Shown here one piece after another: positions 25,914 through 33,530 of a stretch of DNA of 64,000 nucleotides. Position numbers and translations under genes: made by a program. Location: NCBI RefSeq assembly GCF_035918235.1, contig NZ_CP109485.1, forward strand, positions 5,022,001 to 5,086,000, in the 5' to 3' direction. Source of the DNA: Streptomyces sp. NBC_01445 (GTDB lineage Bacteria > Actinomycetota > Actinomycetes > Streptomycetales > Streptomycetaceae). Every line of letters starts with the position of its first letter. Position 1 is the first letter of the stretch. A model generated the notes under the pieces. It made no database searches, was not told the DNA's origin, and saw nothing but the letters and a program-made list of their open reading frames with translations.

Positions 25914-26714
25914 ATGGACCTCACCGCCCGCGGCCTGGACGACCGCGGATTCATCGAGCGCGAAGGCTCTCTGAGCCGGATCCAGCCGGACTTCCGCCCC
26001 GTGGTGTCCGCGGCGCGCGACGGTCTCCTCGCCGGCTTCGGACCGCGGATGGCGAGCGCGTACCTCTACGGCTCCGTGCCGCGTGGCACCGCCCGCCTCG
26101 GCCGCAGCGACCTCGACCTCCTCCTCGCACTGCGCGAGGAGCCGACGGACGACGACAGGGCGGACGCGGGCGCCCTGGCCGAAGGCCTGAACAAACAATT
26201 CGCCCAGATCGACGGCGTAGGGCTGCTGATCCTCAGCCGGAGCCAGGTCCTCAGCGACCTCGAACGACACGACCTCGGCTGGTTCGTGGCCTGCCTCTGC
26301 ACTCCGCTCCTCGGCGAGGACCTGGCCGAATACCTGCCGCGCTACCGCCCCGACTCCCTCCTGGCCCGGGAGACCAACGGCGACCTGCGCCTGCTCCTGA
26401 CGCGCTGGCGCGAACGCATCGCGCGGGGCGACGACCCGCGCACCCTGGACCGCCAGATCTCCCGTCACCTCGTCCGCACCGGCTTCACGCTCGTCATGCC
26501 CCGCTGGAACGGCTGGACCAGTGATCTGACGCAGATGGCCGAGGTGTTCGGCACGTACTACCCGCAGTGGGCGGACGCGATGCGACAGGCCTCCGAGGCG
26601 GCGTACGAACCGGTGGGCGCACCGCACACCCTCCGGTCGTACACCGAGGACCTGGGCCCGTGGCTGGCGGCAGAATACGAAGCCGTGCACGGAGTGAAGG
26701 CCCCCCGCCCCTGA
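25914..26714 (+). CDS. Nucleotidyltransferase-fold protein
   Basis: A 266-residue protein with the nucleotidyltransferase signature GSVPRGTARLGRSDLDLLLA near residues 52-71 (GS followed by the metal-binding D-x-D), as in aminoglycoside adenylyltransferases and MNT domains. The helical C-terminal half has no second recognised domain. It may modify a small molecule or protein; no HEPN partner lies beside it, which argues against a MNT-HEPN toxin pair. Start ATG 25914; the next gene begins 19 nt after its stop. Confidence 0.8.
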   Translation: MDLTARGLDDRGFIEREGSLSRIQPDFRPVVSAARDGLLAGFGPRMASAYLYGSVPRGTARLGRSDLDLLLALREEPTDDDRADAGALAEGLNKQFAQIDGVGLLILSRSQVLSDLERHDLGWFVACLCTPLLGEDLAEYLPRYRPDSLLARETNGDLRLLLTRWRERIARGDDPRTLDRQISRHLVRTGFTLVMPRWNGWTSDLTQMAEVFGTYYPQWADAMRQASEAAYEPVGAPHTLRSYTEDLGPWLAAEYEAVHGVKAPRP

Positions 26715-26733
26715 CCCGGGAAGCAGGACACCG

Positions 26734-27627
26734 ATGAGTTCAGCGTCGACGGACAGCCTGGCCGAGCGGTTCGAGGAGTCACGGGGGCACTTGCGCGCCG
26801 TGGCCTACCGGATGCTCGGCTCGTTCAGCGAGGCGGAGGACGCCGTACAGGAGACGTGGCTGCGGCTCCAGCGGTCCGACACCTCGGCCGTCGAGAACCT
26901 CGGCGGCTGGCTCACCACCGTCACGGGCCGGATCTGCCTGGACCTGCTGCGCTCGCGCAAGGCAAGGGGCGAAGAGCCCCTGGAAACCCACGTACCCGAC
27001 CCCCTGGTCACGAGCCTCGACACCCCGGACCCCGAACAACAGGCGCTCCAGGCGGACTCGGTGGGCCTGGCGCTGCTCGTGGTCCTGGACTCGCTGGCGC
27101 CGTTGGAGCGGCTGGCGTTCGTGCTGCACGACCTGTTCGCGGTGCCGTTCGACGACATCGCGCCGATCGTGGAGCGCACACCGGCGGCGACCCGGCAGCT
27201 GGCGAGCCGCGCGCGCCGCCGCGTCCAGGGAGCCCCGCCTCCGGAGACGGACCTGGTACGCCAGCGCGAGGTGGTCGAGGCGTTCCTCTCGGCGGCCCGC
27301 GAGGGCGACTTCGAGGGACTGCTGGCGGTCCTGGACCCGAACGTACTGCTACGGGCGGACGCCGGGGCAACAGACCTCTCGCGCCTGGTCCGAGGCGCTC
27401 ACGCGGTGGCGTCCGGGGCGATCATGTTCCAGCGCATGGCACCGCACGTACGCGTTGTGCTGGTCAACGGCACGATCGGCCTCCTGGCACTGCCGGAGGG
27501 CCGCCCGGCATCGCTGATGTCCTTCACGATCACGGACACCGGAATCACAGAGCTGAACGTTCTGGCGGACGAGGACCGTCTGCAGCGCCTGACCCGGGCG
27601 GCCCGACCCGGGCGGCCCTCTAGATGA
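26734..27627 (+). CDS. ECF sigma factor with SnoaL-like C-terminal domain (SigJ type)
   Basis: A 297-residue sigma factor. Region 2 is AYRMLGSFSEAEDAVQETWLRL near residues 22-45 and region 4 AFVLHDLFAVPFDDIAPIVERTPAATRQLASRARRRV near 120-160. The remaining 130 residues form a NTF2/SnoaL-like domain (VVEAFLSAAREGDFEGLLAVLDPNV), which in such sigma factors replaces a separate anti-sigma factor. No anti-sigma gene is adjacent, in keeping with that. RBS GAAGCAGGA. The 3' end overlaps the convergent metallo-beta-lactamase gene by eight bases. Confidence 0.9.
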   Translation: MSSASTDSLAERFEESRGHLRAVAYRMLGSFSEAEDAVQETWLRLQRSDTSAVENLGGWLTTVTGRICLDLLRSRKARGEEPLETHVPDPLVTSLDTPDPEQQALQADSVGLALLVVLDSLAPLERLAFVLHDLFAVPFDDIAPIVERTPAATRQLASRARRRVQGAPPPETDLVRQREVVEAFLSAAREGDFEGLLAVLDPNVLLRADAGATDLSRLVRGAHAVASGAIMFQRMAPHVRVVLVNGTIGLLALPEGRPASLMSFTITDTGITELNVLADEDRLQRLTRAARPGRPSR

Positions 27628-28450
27628 GCCCGTGCTCCGTCAAATAATCGAGCTGAGCCAGCACAGACAACTCGGCAGCAGGCCACAGGGACCGATCCAC
27701 ACCCGCGTACACATGGGCAACGATTTCTGACGCCGTGACATAACCGCTCTCGACGGCGGTCTCGACCTGGGCGAGCCGGTTGGCGCGGTGGGCGAGGTAG
27801 AACTCGACGGCGCCCTGGGCGTCTTCGAGTACGGGCCCGTGCCCCGGCAGCACGGTGTCGACCCCGTCGTCGACGGTGAGGGACCGCAGCCGCCGCAGCG
27901 AGTCGAGATAGTCCCCGAGCCGCCCGTCGGGATGGGCGACGACGGTGGTCCCGCGCCCGAGCACGGTGTCACCGGTCAGCACGGCGCGATCGGCGGGCAG
28001 ATGGAAACAGAGCGAATCAGCGGTATGCCCAGGCGCGGCGACCACACGCAACTCAAGCCCGCCAACAGCCACAACATCCCCACCGCCCAGCCCCTCGTCC
28101 CCAAGCCGCAGAGCAGGATCGAGGGCCCGCACCTTGGTCCGGGTCAGCTCGGCGAACCTGCCGGCGCCCTCCGCGTGATCGGGGTGCCCATGAGTGAGAA
28201 GGGTCAGAGCCACACGCTTGCCGGCAGCCTCAGCGACCGCGACAACCGTCCGCAGATGCACGTCGTCGAGCGGCCCGGGATCGATCACCACGGCAAGCTC
28301 GGAGTCAGGCTCGGAAACGATCCACGTATTGGTCCCGTCCAGGGTCATCGCGGAGGCGTTCGGAGCCAGCACGTTGACCGCGCGCGCGGTGGCGGGCCCG
28401 GACAGCACCCCGCCACGGGGCTGTCCGGGAAGGGCGGCGGCTTCGGTCAT
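27620..28450 (-). CDS. Metallo-beta-lactamase-fold hydrolase
   Basis: A 276-residue MBL-fold enzyme. The metal motif is LLTHGHPDHAEGAGRF (H-x-H-x-D-H); other ligands are in VVAAPGHTADSLCF, LTGDTVLGRG and VLPGHGP. It resembles the glyoxalase-II/LACTB2 group, which includes endoribonucleases and thioesterases, so the substrate is open. Its ATG overlaps the stop of the upstream NUDIX gene, and the pair sits in the conserved crp-RidA neighbourhood. Confidence 0.9.
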   Translation of the reverse strand: MTEAAALPGQPRGGVLSGPATARAVNVLAPNASAMTLDGTNTWIVSEPDSELAVVIDPGPLDDVHLRTVVAVAEAAGKRVALTLLTHGHPDHAEGAGRFAELTRTKVRALDPALRLGDEGLGGGDVVAVGGLELRVVAAPGHTADSLCFHLPADRAVLTGDTVLGRGTTVVAHPDGRLGDYLDSLRRLRSLTVDDGVDTVLPGHGPVLEDAQGAVEFYLAHRANRLAQVETAVESGYVTASEIVAHVYAGVDRSLWPAAELSVLAQLDYLTEHGLI

Positions 28451-29322
28451 GCGGAGGCTCCCCCGGGCGTGGTCGGAATGTGCTTGGTGAACTCATCATG
28501 ACCGGGCCAGGACAGAACAATCTCCCCGCCCTCCAGCCGGGCCCGAGCGAGCACAGGGGAAAGATCCTGCGTCGCGGCCCCCACGAGGGCCCCCTCGGCG
28601 CTGTCGAAGCCGGCCAGCGCCCGCAGCGTCGCGATCGTGGGCGGCATCATCATCAGCTCGCCCTTGTCGTACCCTTCGGCGGCCTGCTCGGGCCGGATCC
28701 ACACGGTCCGATCGGCTTCAGTAGAGGCGTTACGGGTGCGCTGCCCCTCCGGCAGAGCGGCGACGAAGAACCAGGTGTCGTACCGCCGGGGCTCGAACTC
28801 GGGCGTGATCCACCGCGCCCAGGCCCCCAGGAGATCGGACCGCAGAACCAGCCCACGCCGCCCGAGGAACTCCCCGAACGACAACTCCCTCTGGACGAGC
28901 GCCTCCCGGTCGGCCTCCCAGGACTCACCGGTCGTGTCCCCCACCACGGACGCCGCATCGGGCCCGGCGAGCAGCACGCCCGCCTCCTCGTACGTCTCCC
29001 GCACGGCGGCACACACGATCGCCTGCGCCGACTTCTCGTCCACGCCGAGCCGAGCCGCCCACGCCGCACGCGAGGGCCCGCCCCACCGCACGACCGACTC
29101 GTCGTCACGGGGATCCACGCCGCCGCCCGGATACGCGTACGCGCCCCCGGCGAAAGCCATGGAGGCGCGTCGACGCAACATATGCACTTCGGGACCGGCG
29201 ACCGCGTCCCGCAGAAGCATGACGGTCGCGGCCCGCCGCGGCACAGCGGCCGCCAGCTCACCCGCCGCGAGCGCACGAATCCGCTCGGGCCACTCCGGGG
29301 GATACCACTGCCCATTCGCCAT
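28447..29322 (-). CDS. NUDIX hydrolase
   Basis: A 291-residue NUDIX protein. FAGGAYAYPGGGVDPRDDE followed by an insertion and AAVRETYEEAGVLL makes a Nudix box with the catalytic REtYEEAG; the insert between Gly-rich and Glu-rich halves is also seen in the CoA/RppH-distant subgroup of long actinobacterial NUDIX proteins. Substrate not predictable. Translationally coupled to the MBL-fold gene (ATGA overlap). Confidence 0.88.
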   Translation of the reverse strand: MANGQWYPPEWPERIRALAAGELAAAVPRRAATVMLLRDAVAGPEVHMLRRRASMAFAGGAYAYPGGGVDPRDDESVVRWGGPSRAAWAARLGVDEKSAQAIVCAAVRETYEEAGVLLAGPDAASVVGDTTGESWEADREALVQRELSFGEFLGRRGLVLRSDLLGAWARWITPEFEPRRYDTWFFVAALPEGQRTRNASTEADRTVWIRPEQAAEGYDKGELMMMPPTIATLRALAGFDSAEGALVGAATQDLSPVLARARLEGGEIVLSWPGHDEFTKHIPTTPGGASA

Positions 29323-29591
29323 GGCCGGAGGCTATCCGCTACCAAGCGGATGTTCGAGAGCCACAGACGATCAAGTACGGAACAGGGCAACCCGCGATCA
29401 CCCACGTACGAGCAAGAAGGACCGCCGAACCACCCACAGCCCCGCAGCCACGTACGAACCAGAAGGGGCCGGCGGATCACCCACCGGCCCCCGCCCCCAC
29501 GAGACGGAGCACACCAGGACGGCCCCGGACCGGACCCGGGACCTCAGCCCCAACTCCCAGCCCGCTCACAATCCTCAGCGGAGCGAAAAGC

Positions 29592-30062
29592 TCAACCCGA
29601 AACGAGCTCGACCTGAACCTCGACCTCAACAGGCGCGTCCAGCGGCAGAACGGCCACACCCACGGCGGACCGAGCGTGCACACCCTTCTCGCCGAGAACC
29701 TCGGCGAAGAGCTCACTGGCCCCGTTCACCACACCCGGCTGCCCGGTGAAGTCGGGCGCGGAGGCCACAAAGCCCACGACCTTCACCACACGAGCGACCC
29801 GATCGAGATCACCGGCAACGGACTTCACCGCGGCGAGCGCGTTCAGCGCACACGTACGGGCCAGCTCCTTGGCCTGCTCGGCGGTGACCTCGGCCCCCAC
29901 CTTCCCGGTGACCGGAAGCTTCCCGTCCACCATCGGCAGCTGACCGGCCGTGTACACGTACACACCGGACTGCACGGCCGGCTGGTAAGAGGCGAGCGGC
30001 GGCACGACCTCGGGCAGGGTCAGCCCGAGCTCGGCGAGGCGCGCGTCGACGACCCCGCTCAT
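29592..30062 (-). CDS. RidA-family protein
   Basis: A 156-residue member of the YjgF/RidA family, whose best-known activity is hydrolysis of reactive enamine/imine intermediates. VYTAGQLPMVDGKLP and the C-terminal GVHARSAVGVAVLPLDAPVEVE, with the conserved Arg, are diagnostic. ATG 30062 (MSGVVDARLAEL) overlaps the stop of the DUF4177 gene by four bases, so the pair is one transcription unit, as in mycobacteria. Confidence 0.92.
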   Translation of the reverse strand: MSGVVDARLAELGLTLPEVVPPLASYQPAVQSGVYVYTAGQLPMVDGKLPVTGKVGAEVTAEQAKELARTCALNALAAVKSVAGDLDRVARVVKVVGFVASAPDFTGQPGVVNGASELFAEVLGEKGVHARSAVGVAVLPLDAPVEVEVQVELVSG

Positions 30063-30217
30063 GCCTTCGCCCGCTTCAGGTAGGCCACGAGCTGCTCGGG
30101 GTTGTTCGGCCCGGGCACGACCTGGACGAGCTCCCAGCCGTCCTCGCCCCAGGTGTCCAGAATCTGCTTGGTCGCGTGCACGAGAAGAGGCACGGTCGCG
30201 TATTCCCACTTGGTCAT
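30059..30217 (-). CDS. DUF4177 small protein
   Basis: A 52-residue protein starting at ATG 30217: TKWEYATVPLLVHATKQILD then WGEDGWELVQVV, the pattern of DUF4177. Function unknown. It is the first gene of a unit with RidA and stands divergent to the first ArsA-type ATPase, 81 nt away. The same trio is conserved in mycobacteria. Confidence 0.85.
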   Translation of the reverse strand: MTKWEYATVPLLVHATKQILDTWGEDGWELVQVVPGPNNPEQLVAYLKRAKA

Positions 30218-30298
30218 ACGGCCGACTGTAGCCGCTGGACCGGCGATGACCGACAGCCTCCTGCGTAGCCCGCTCGCGGACTGGTTAGGCTCGAAGAC

Positions 30299-31276
30299 GT
30301 GAGCAGGCTCCAGGTCGTCAGCGGCAAGGGCGGTACCGGAAAGACCACGGTCGCCGCCGCACTGGCGCTCGCCCTCGCGACCGAGGGCAAGCGCACTCTC
30401 CTGGTGGAGGTGGAAGGACGCCAGGGCATCGCACAGCTCTTCGAGACGGAAGCACTGCCGTACGAGGAACGGAAGATCGCGGTAGCCCCGGGGGGCGGCG
30501 AGGTGTTCGCACTCGCCATCGACCCGGAGCTGGCGCTGCTGGACTACCTCCAGATGTTCTACAAGCTGGGCGGCGCGGGCAGGGCGCTCAAAAAGCTGGG
30601 CGCGATCGACTTCGCGACAACGGTGGCGCCGGGCCTGAGGGACGTACTCCTGACGGGCAAGGCCTGCGAGGCGGTACGCCGAAAGACGAAACAGAACAAA
30701 TACGCCTACGACTACGTGGTGATGGACGCCCCGCCGACGGGCCGCATCACGCGCTTCCTGAACGTGAACGACGAGGTCGCTGGCCTGGCCAAGATCGGCC
30801 CGATACACAACCAGGCGCAGGCGGTCATGCGGGTTCTCAAGTCTCCGGAGACGGCGGTGCACTTGGTGACGCTGCTGGAGGAGATGCCGGTCCAGGAGAC
30901 GTCGGACGGTATCGCGGAGCTGCAGGCGGCGAACCTCCCCGTGGGCAGGCTCATCGTGAACATGGTGCGCCCTGCGGTCCTGGACGACGCCGAACTGACG
31001 CTGGCGCAGGGCGGCGTGCCCAGGGCGGCCATCGCCAAGTCCCTGTCCGCGGCGGGCCTGGGCGGCGCCCGCAGAGGCGGCAACGCCGAACGCCTGGTGA
31101 CCCCGCTCCTCGACCAGGCGGCGGAGTACGCGGAACGGCACGACCTGGAGCGCAGCCAGCGCGCGGTGCTGGCCGATTCGGGCCTGCCGCTGCACGAACT
31201 GCCGCTGCTGACCGAGGGGATGGACCTGGCGGGCCTGTACCGGCTGGCCACGGAACTGCGGAAGCAAGGGATCTAG
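30299..31276 (+). CDS. ArsA-type ATPase, first of a pair
   Basis: A 325-residue deviant-Walker ATPase of the ArsA/GET3 superfamily. Walker A is VVSGKGGTGKTT at residues 6-17 and Walker B VVMDAPPTGRITRF. It lacks a duplicated ATPase domain and the metal-binding Cys of true arsenite pumps, so arsenic export is unlikely. The next gene, a second ArsA-type protein, starts six bases after its stop. The pair corresponds to mycobacterial Rv3679-Rv3680 (BagA/BagB), linked to stress and nutrient metabolism. GTG start. Confidence 0.92.
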   Translation: MSRLQVVSGKGGTGKTTVAAALALALATEGKRTLLVEVEGRQGIAQLFETEALPYEERKIAVAPGGGEVFALAIDPELALLDYLQMFYKLGGAGRALKKLGAIDFATTVAPGLRDVLLTGKACEAVRRKTKQNKYAYDYVVMDAPPTGRITRFLNVNDEVAGLAKIGPIHNQAQAVMRVLKSPETAVHLVTLLEEMPVQETSDGIAELQAANLPVGRLIVNMVRPAVLDDAELTLAQGGVPRAAIAKSLSAAGLGGARRGGNAERLVTPLLDQAAEYAERHDLERSQRAVLADSGLPLHELPLLTEGMDLAGLYRLATELRKQGI

Positions 31277-31282
31277 AGACAC

Positions 31283-32680
31283 ATGACGTCGTCCCTGAGC
31301 CTGAACCCGACGGACACCCACGTACTCGACGTGGACCCACTCATCGACGACCCCGGGACGCGCATCGTGGTGTGCTGCGGCTCCGGCGGCGTCGGCAAGA
31401 CGACGACGGCGGCGGCGCTCGGCCTGCGCGCCGCGGAGCGCGGCCGCAAGGTGGTCGTGCTGACGATCGACCCGGCCCGCAGGCTCGCCCAGTCGATGGG
31501 CATCGACTCCCTGGACAACACCCCGCGCCGCGTGAAGGGGATCGTCACCGTCGAAGGAGCAGAGGGCGGCGAACTGCACGCGATGATGCTCGACATGAAG
31601 CGGACGTTCGACGAGATCGTCGAGGCGCACGCGGACGGCCAGCGGGCCGAGGCGATTCTGGGCAATCCGTTCTACCAGTCGCTCTCGGCGGGCTTCGCGG
31701 GCACGCAGGAGTACATGGCGATGGAGAAGCTGGGCCAGCTGCGGGCCCGGGACGAGTGGGACCTGATCGTCGTCGACACTCCGCCGTCCCGCTCCGCGCT
31801 CGACTTCCTGGACGCGCCGAAACGTCTCGGCTCGTTCCTGGACGGCAAGCTGATCCGGGTCCTGATGGCCCCGGCGAAGGTCGGCGGCCGGGCCGGCATG
31901 AAGTTCCTGAACGTCGGGATGTCGATGATGACGGGCGCGCTCGGGAAGCTGCTGGGCGGTCAGCTCCTGCGCGACGTACAGACGTTCGTGGCGGCGATGG
32001 ACACGATGTTCGGCGGTTTCCGCACGCGCGCCGACGCCACGTACAAGCTGCTCCAGGCCCCCGGTACGGCGTTCCTCGTGGTGGCGGCGCCGGAGCGGGA
32101 CGCGCTGCGCGAGGCGGCGTACTTCGTGGAGCGCCTCGCCGCGGAGGACATGCCCCTGGCCGGGCTCGTACTGAACCGGGTGCACGGCAGCGGTGCCGCG
32201 CAGTTGTCGGCCGAGCGGGCGCTCGCGGCCGCAGAAAATCTTGACGAGCGCGGCATTGTGGATCAGGGGGACGGGAAGGTAGAGCTGCGTACCGCTCCCG
32301 AAGCAGGCTCCCCCGCCCCAGCAAGGGACACGGCCGACGAGCACGCACAGACGCCGGATAAAACCCCACATAGCGCACCCGTGCACGCACACGCACCCAA
32401 CTCACCTGACGCAGGCACGCCTGCCACCGCGACCACAGACCGCGCGGCCACAGACCACGCAGCGACAGACCAACTCACGGCAGGCCTGCTGCGATTGCAC
32501 GCGGAACGCATGCAGCTGCTGGCACGCGAGCAGCGCACACGCGACCGTTTCGCGGCGCTCCACCCGGAGGTGGCGGTCACCGAGGTCGGCGCCCTGCCCG
32601 GCGATGTGCACGACCTGGCAGGCCTGAGGACCATCGGGGACCGGCTCGCGGCCGGTGCGGACCCGGCCGGAGCTGCGTGA
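31283..32680 (+). CDS. ArsA-type ATPase, second of a pair
   Basis: A 465-residue partner of the preceding ATPase: VVCCGSGGVGKTTTAAALG (Walker A, about residues 30-48), VLTIDPARRLAQSMG, and LIVVDTPPSRSALDFLDAPKRL (Walker B). After residue 340 comes a low-complexity insert rich in Ala, Thr, His and Pro (about 60 residues) before a conserved helical end, so the insert probably arose by local repeat expansion. The two proteins most likely form a heteromeric ATPase. Confidence 0.92.
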   Translation: MTSSLSLNPTDTHVLDVDPLIDDPGTRIVVCCGSGGVGKTTTAAALGLRAAERGRKVVVLTIDPARRLAQSMGIDSLDNTPRRVKGIVTVEGAEGGELHAMMLDMKRTFDEIVEAHADGQRAEAILGNPFYQSLSAGFAGTQEYMAMEKLGQLRARDEWDLIVVDTPPSRSALDFLDAPKRLGSFLDGKLIRVLMAPAKVGGRAGMKFLNVGMSMMTGALGKLLGGQLLRDVQTFVAAMDTMFGGFRTRADATYKLLQAPGTAFLVVAAPERDALREAAYFVERLAAEDMPLAGLVLNRVHGSGAAQLSAERALAAAENLDERGIVDQGDGKVELRTAPEAGSPAPARDTADEHAQTPDKTPHSAPVHAHAPNSPDAGTPATATTDRAATDHAATDQLTAGLLRLHAERMQLLAREQRTRDRFAALHPEVAVTEVGALPGDVHDLAGLRTIGDRLAAGADPAGAA

Positions 32681-32758
32681 GCCGTACGGACGTCTCCCGA
32701 GGCGCGGGCCGCCACACGGCTCGCACCCCTCGGACGCCCCGGAAGGAGCTCGGCCCCC

Positions 32759-33103
32759 TCACCCCACGGCGGCGTACCTCTCGTACGTCGCGTCGTCATC
32801 GATGTCCACGGGCAGCAGGCCCGCACCGCGCTCGTACTCCGTACGAGCCGTCTCGAGCAGCCGGCGCCACGAGGTGACGGTGGGGCGCCTGCGCAGCAGC
32901 GCACGGCGTTCCCGTTCGGTCATGCCACCCCACACGCCGAACTCGACGCGGTTGTCCAGCGCGTCGGCCAGGCACTCGGTCCGCACCGGGCATCCGGTAC
33001 ACACCGCCTTCGCCCGGTTCTGCGCTGCTCCTTGAACGAACAGTTCATCTGGATCGGTAGTGCGGCAGGCCGCCTGCGCACTCCAGTCGGTTACCCAGCC
33101 CAT
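32759..33103 (-). CDS. wblA: WhiB-like iron-sulphur regulator WblA
   Basis: A 114-residue WhiB-family protein (WhiB4/WblA subgroup). The four cluster ligands are the Cys in SAQAACRTT and the C-x2-C-x5-C of AVCTGCPVRTEC, followed by the turn motif GVWGGMTERERRALL and a basic C-terminus. WblA is a pleiotropic regulator that promotes sporulation and represses antibiotic production in Streptomyces. Start at ATG 33103 (MGWVTDW) follows most annotated WblA; an in-frame ATG at 33160 would add 19 residues. Divergent from the class A PBP, with a long leader as known for wblA. Confidence 0.95.
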   Translation of the reverse strand: MGWVTDWSAQAACRTTDPDELFVQGAAQNRAKAVCTGCPVRTECLADALDNRVEFGVWGGMTERERRALLRRRPTVTSWRRLLETARTEYERGAGLLPVDIDDDATYERYAAVG

Positions 33104-33467
33104 ACCGGCGCCGTCCTCTCCCGAATCGAGGCTCCCCCACGGCGGCAGCGGCATATTCACCGCCGCCAGTTGAGGACGTTACGGAAGGTGGGCACAGCGC
33201 AACACCCCCTTCGGGCCCAATCTTGAATGGCCCGAACGGACTATGCGTAAGCGGCAGATCACCCGACGGAGTGAGCCGAGGGCATGTGCGACCAACCCGG
33301 CAAACCGGGGCGTTTCAGTTGAGTCACAGCGGACACCGGGTGACACTCAAGGCGGTTTCGGACACGCCCTCACCACCTCGGAACGACCGCGGAGGGGTGG
33401 TGAGATGACTACCGGAACGATTCGGGTTCGCCGGACGTCTTGATACGTGACCGTACTGCTGTGACAG
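33104..33467. promoter_or_regulatory. Long wblA upstream/leader region
   Basis: About 360 bases between the divergent wblA and PBP genes carry no credible gene. The wblA promoter and a long untranslated leader are expected here. Confidence 0.45.
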
Positions 33468-33497
33468 TTGAGTGCAGCTTAGGCCAAGGCATATACG
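33468..33497 (+). promoter_or_regulatory. Promoter of the class A PBP gene
   Basis: TTGAGT at 33468-33473 and TATACG at 33492-33497, 18 bases apart, form a good housekeeping-sigma promoter about 35 bases upstream of the start codon. Confidence 0.55.
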
Positions 33498-33530
33498 CCT
33501 GTCCGGAGAATCAGAACGTAGGCTGCCCTC

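Noticed and set aside
25914..26714. MNT half of a MNT-HEPN toxin-antitoxin pair
   Set aside because: Protein is larger than MNT antitoxins and no HEPN gene is adjacent on either side.
30059..32392. 777-codon leftward frame over the ArsA pair
   Set aside because: Shadow frame; only its last 52 codons (DUF4177) are a real gene.
30299..32680. Arsenite-pump ATPases linked to the ars locus
   Set aside because: ArsA-type fold only; no metal-binding Cys, and their conserved partners are wblA and the PBP, 20 kb from the ars genes.
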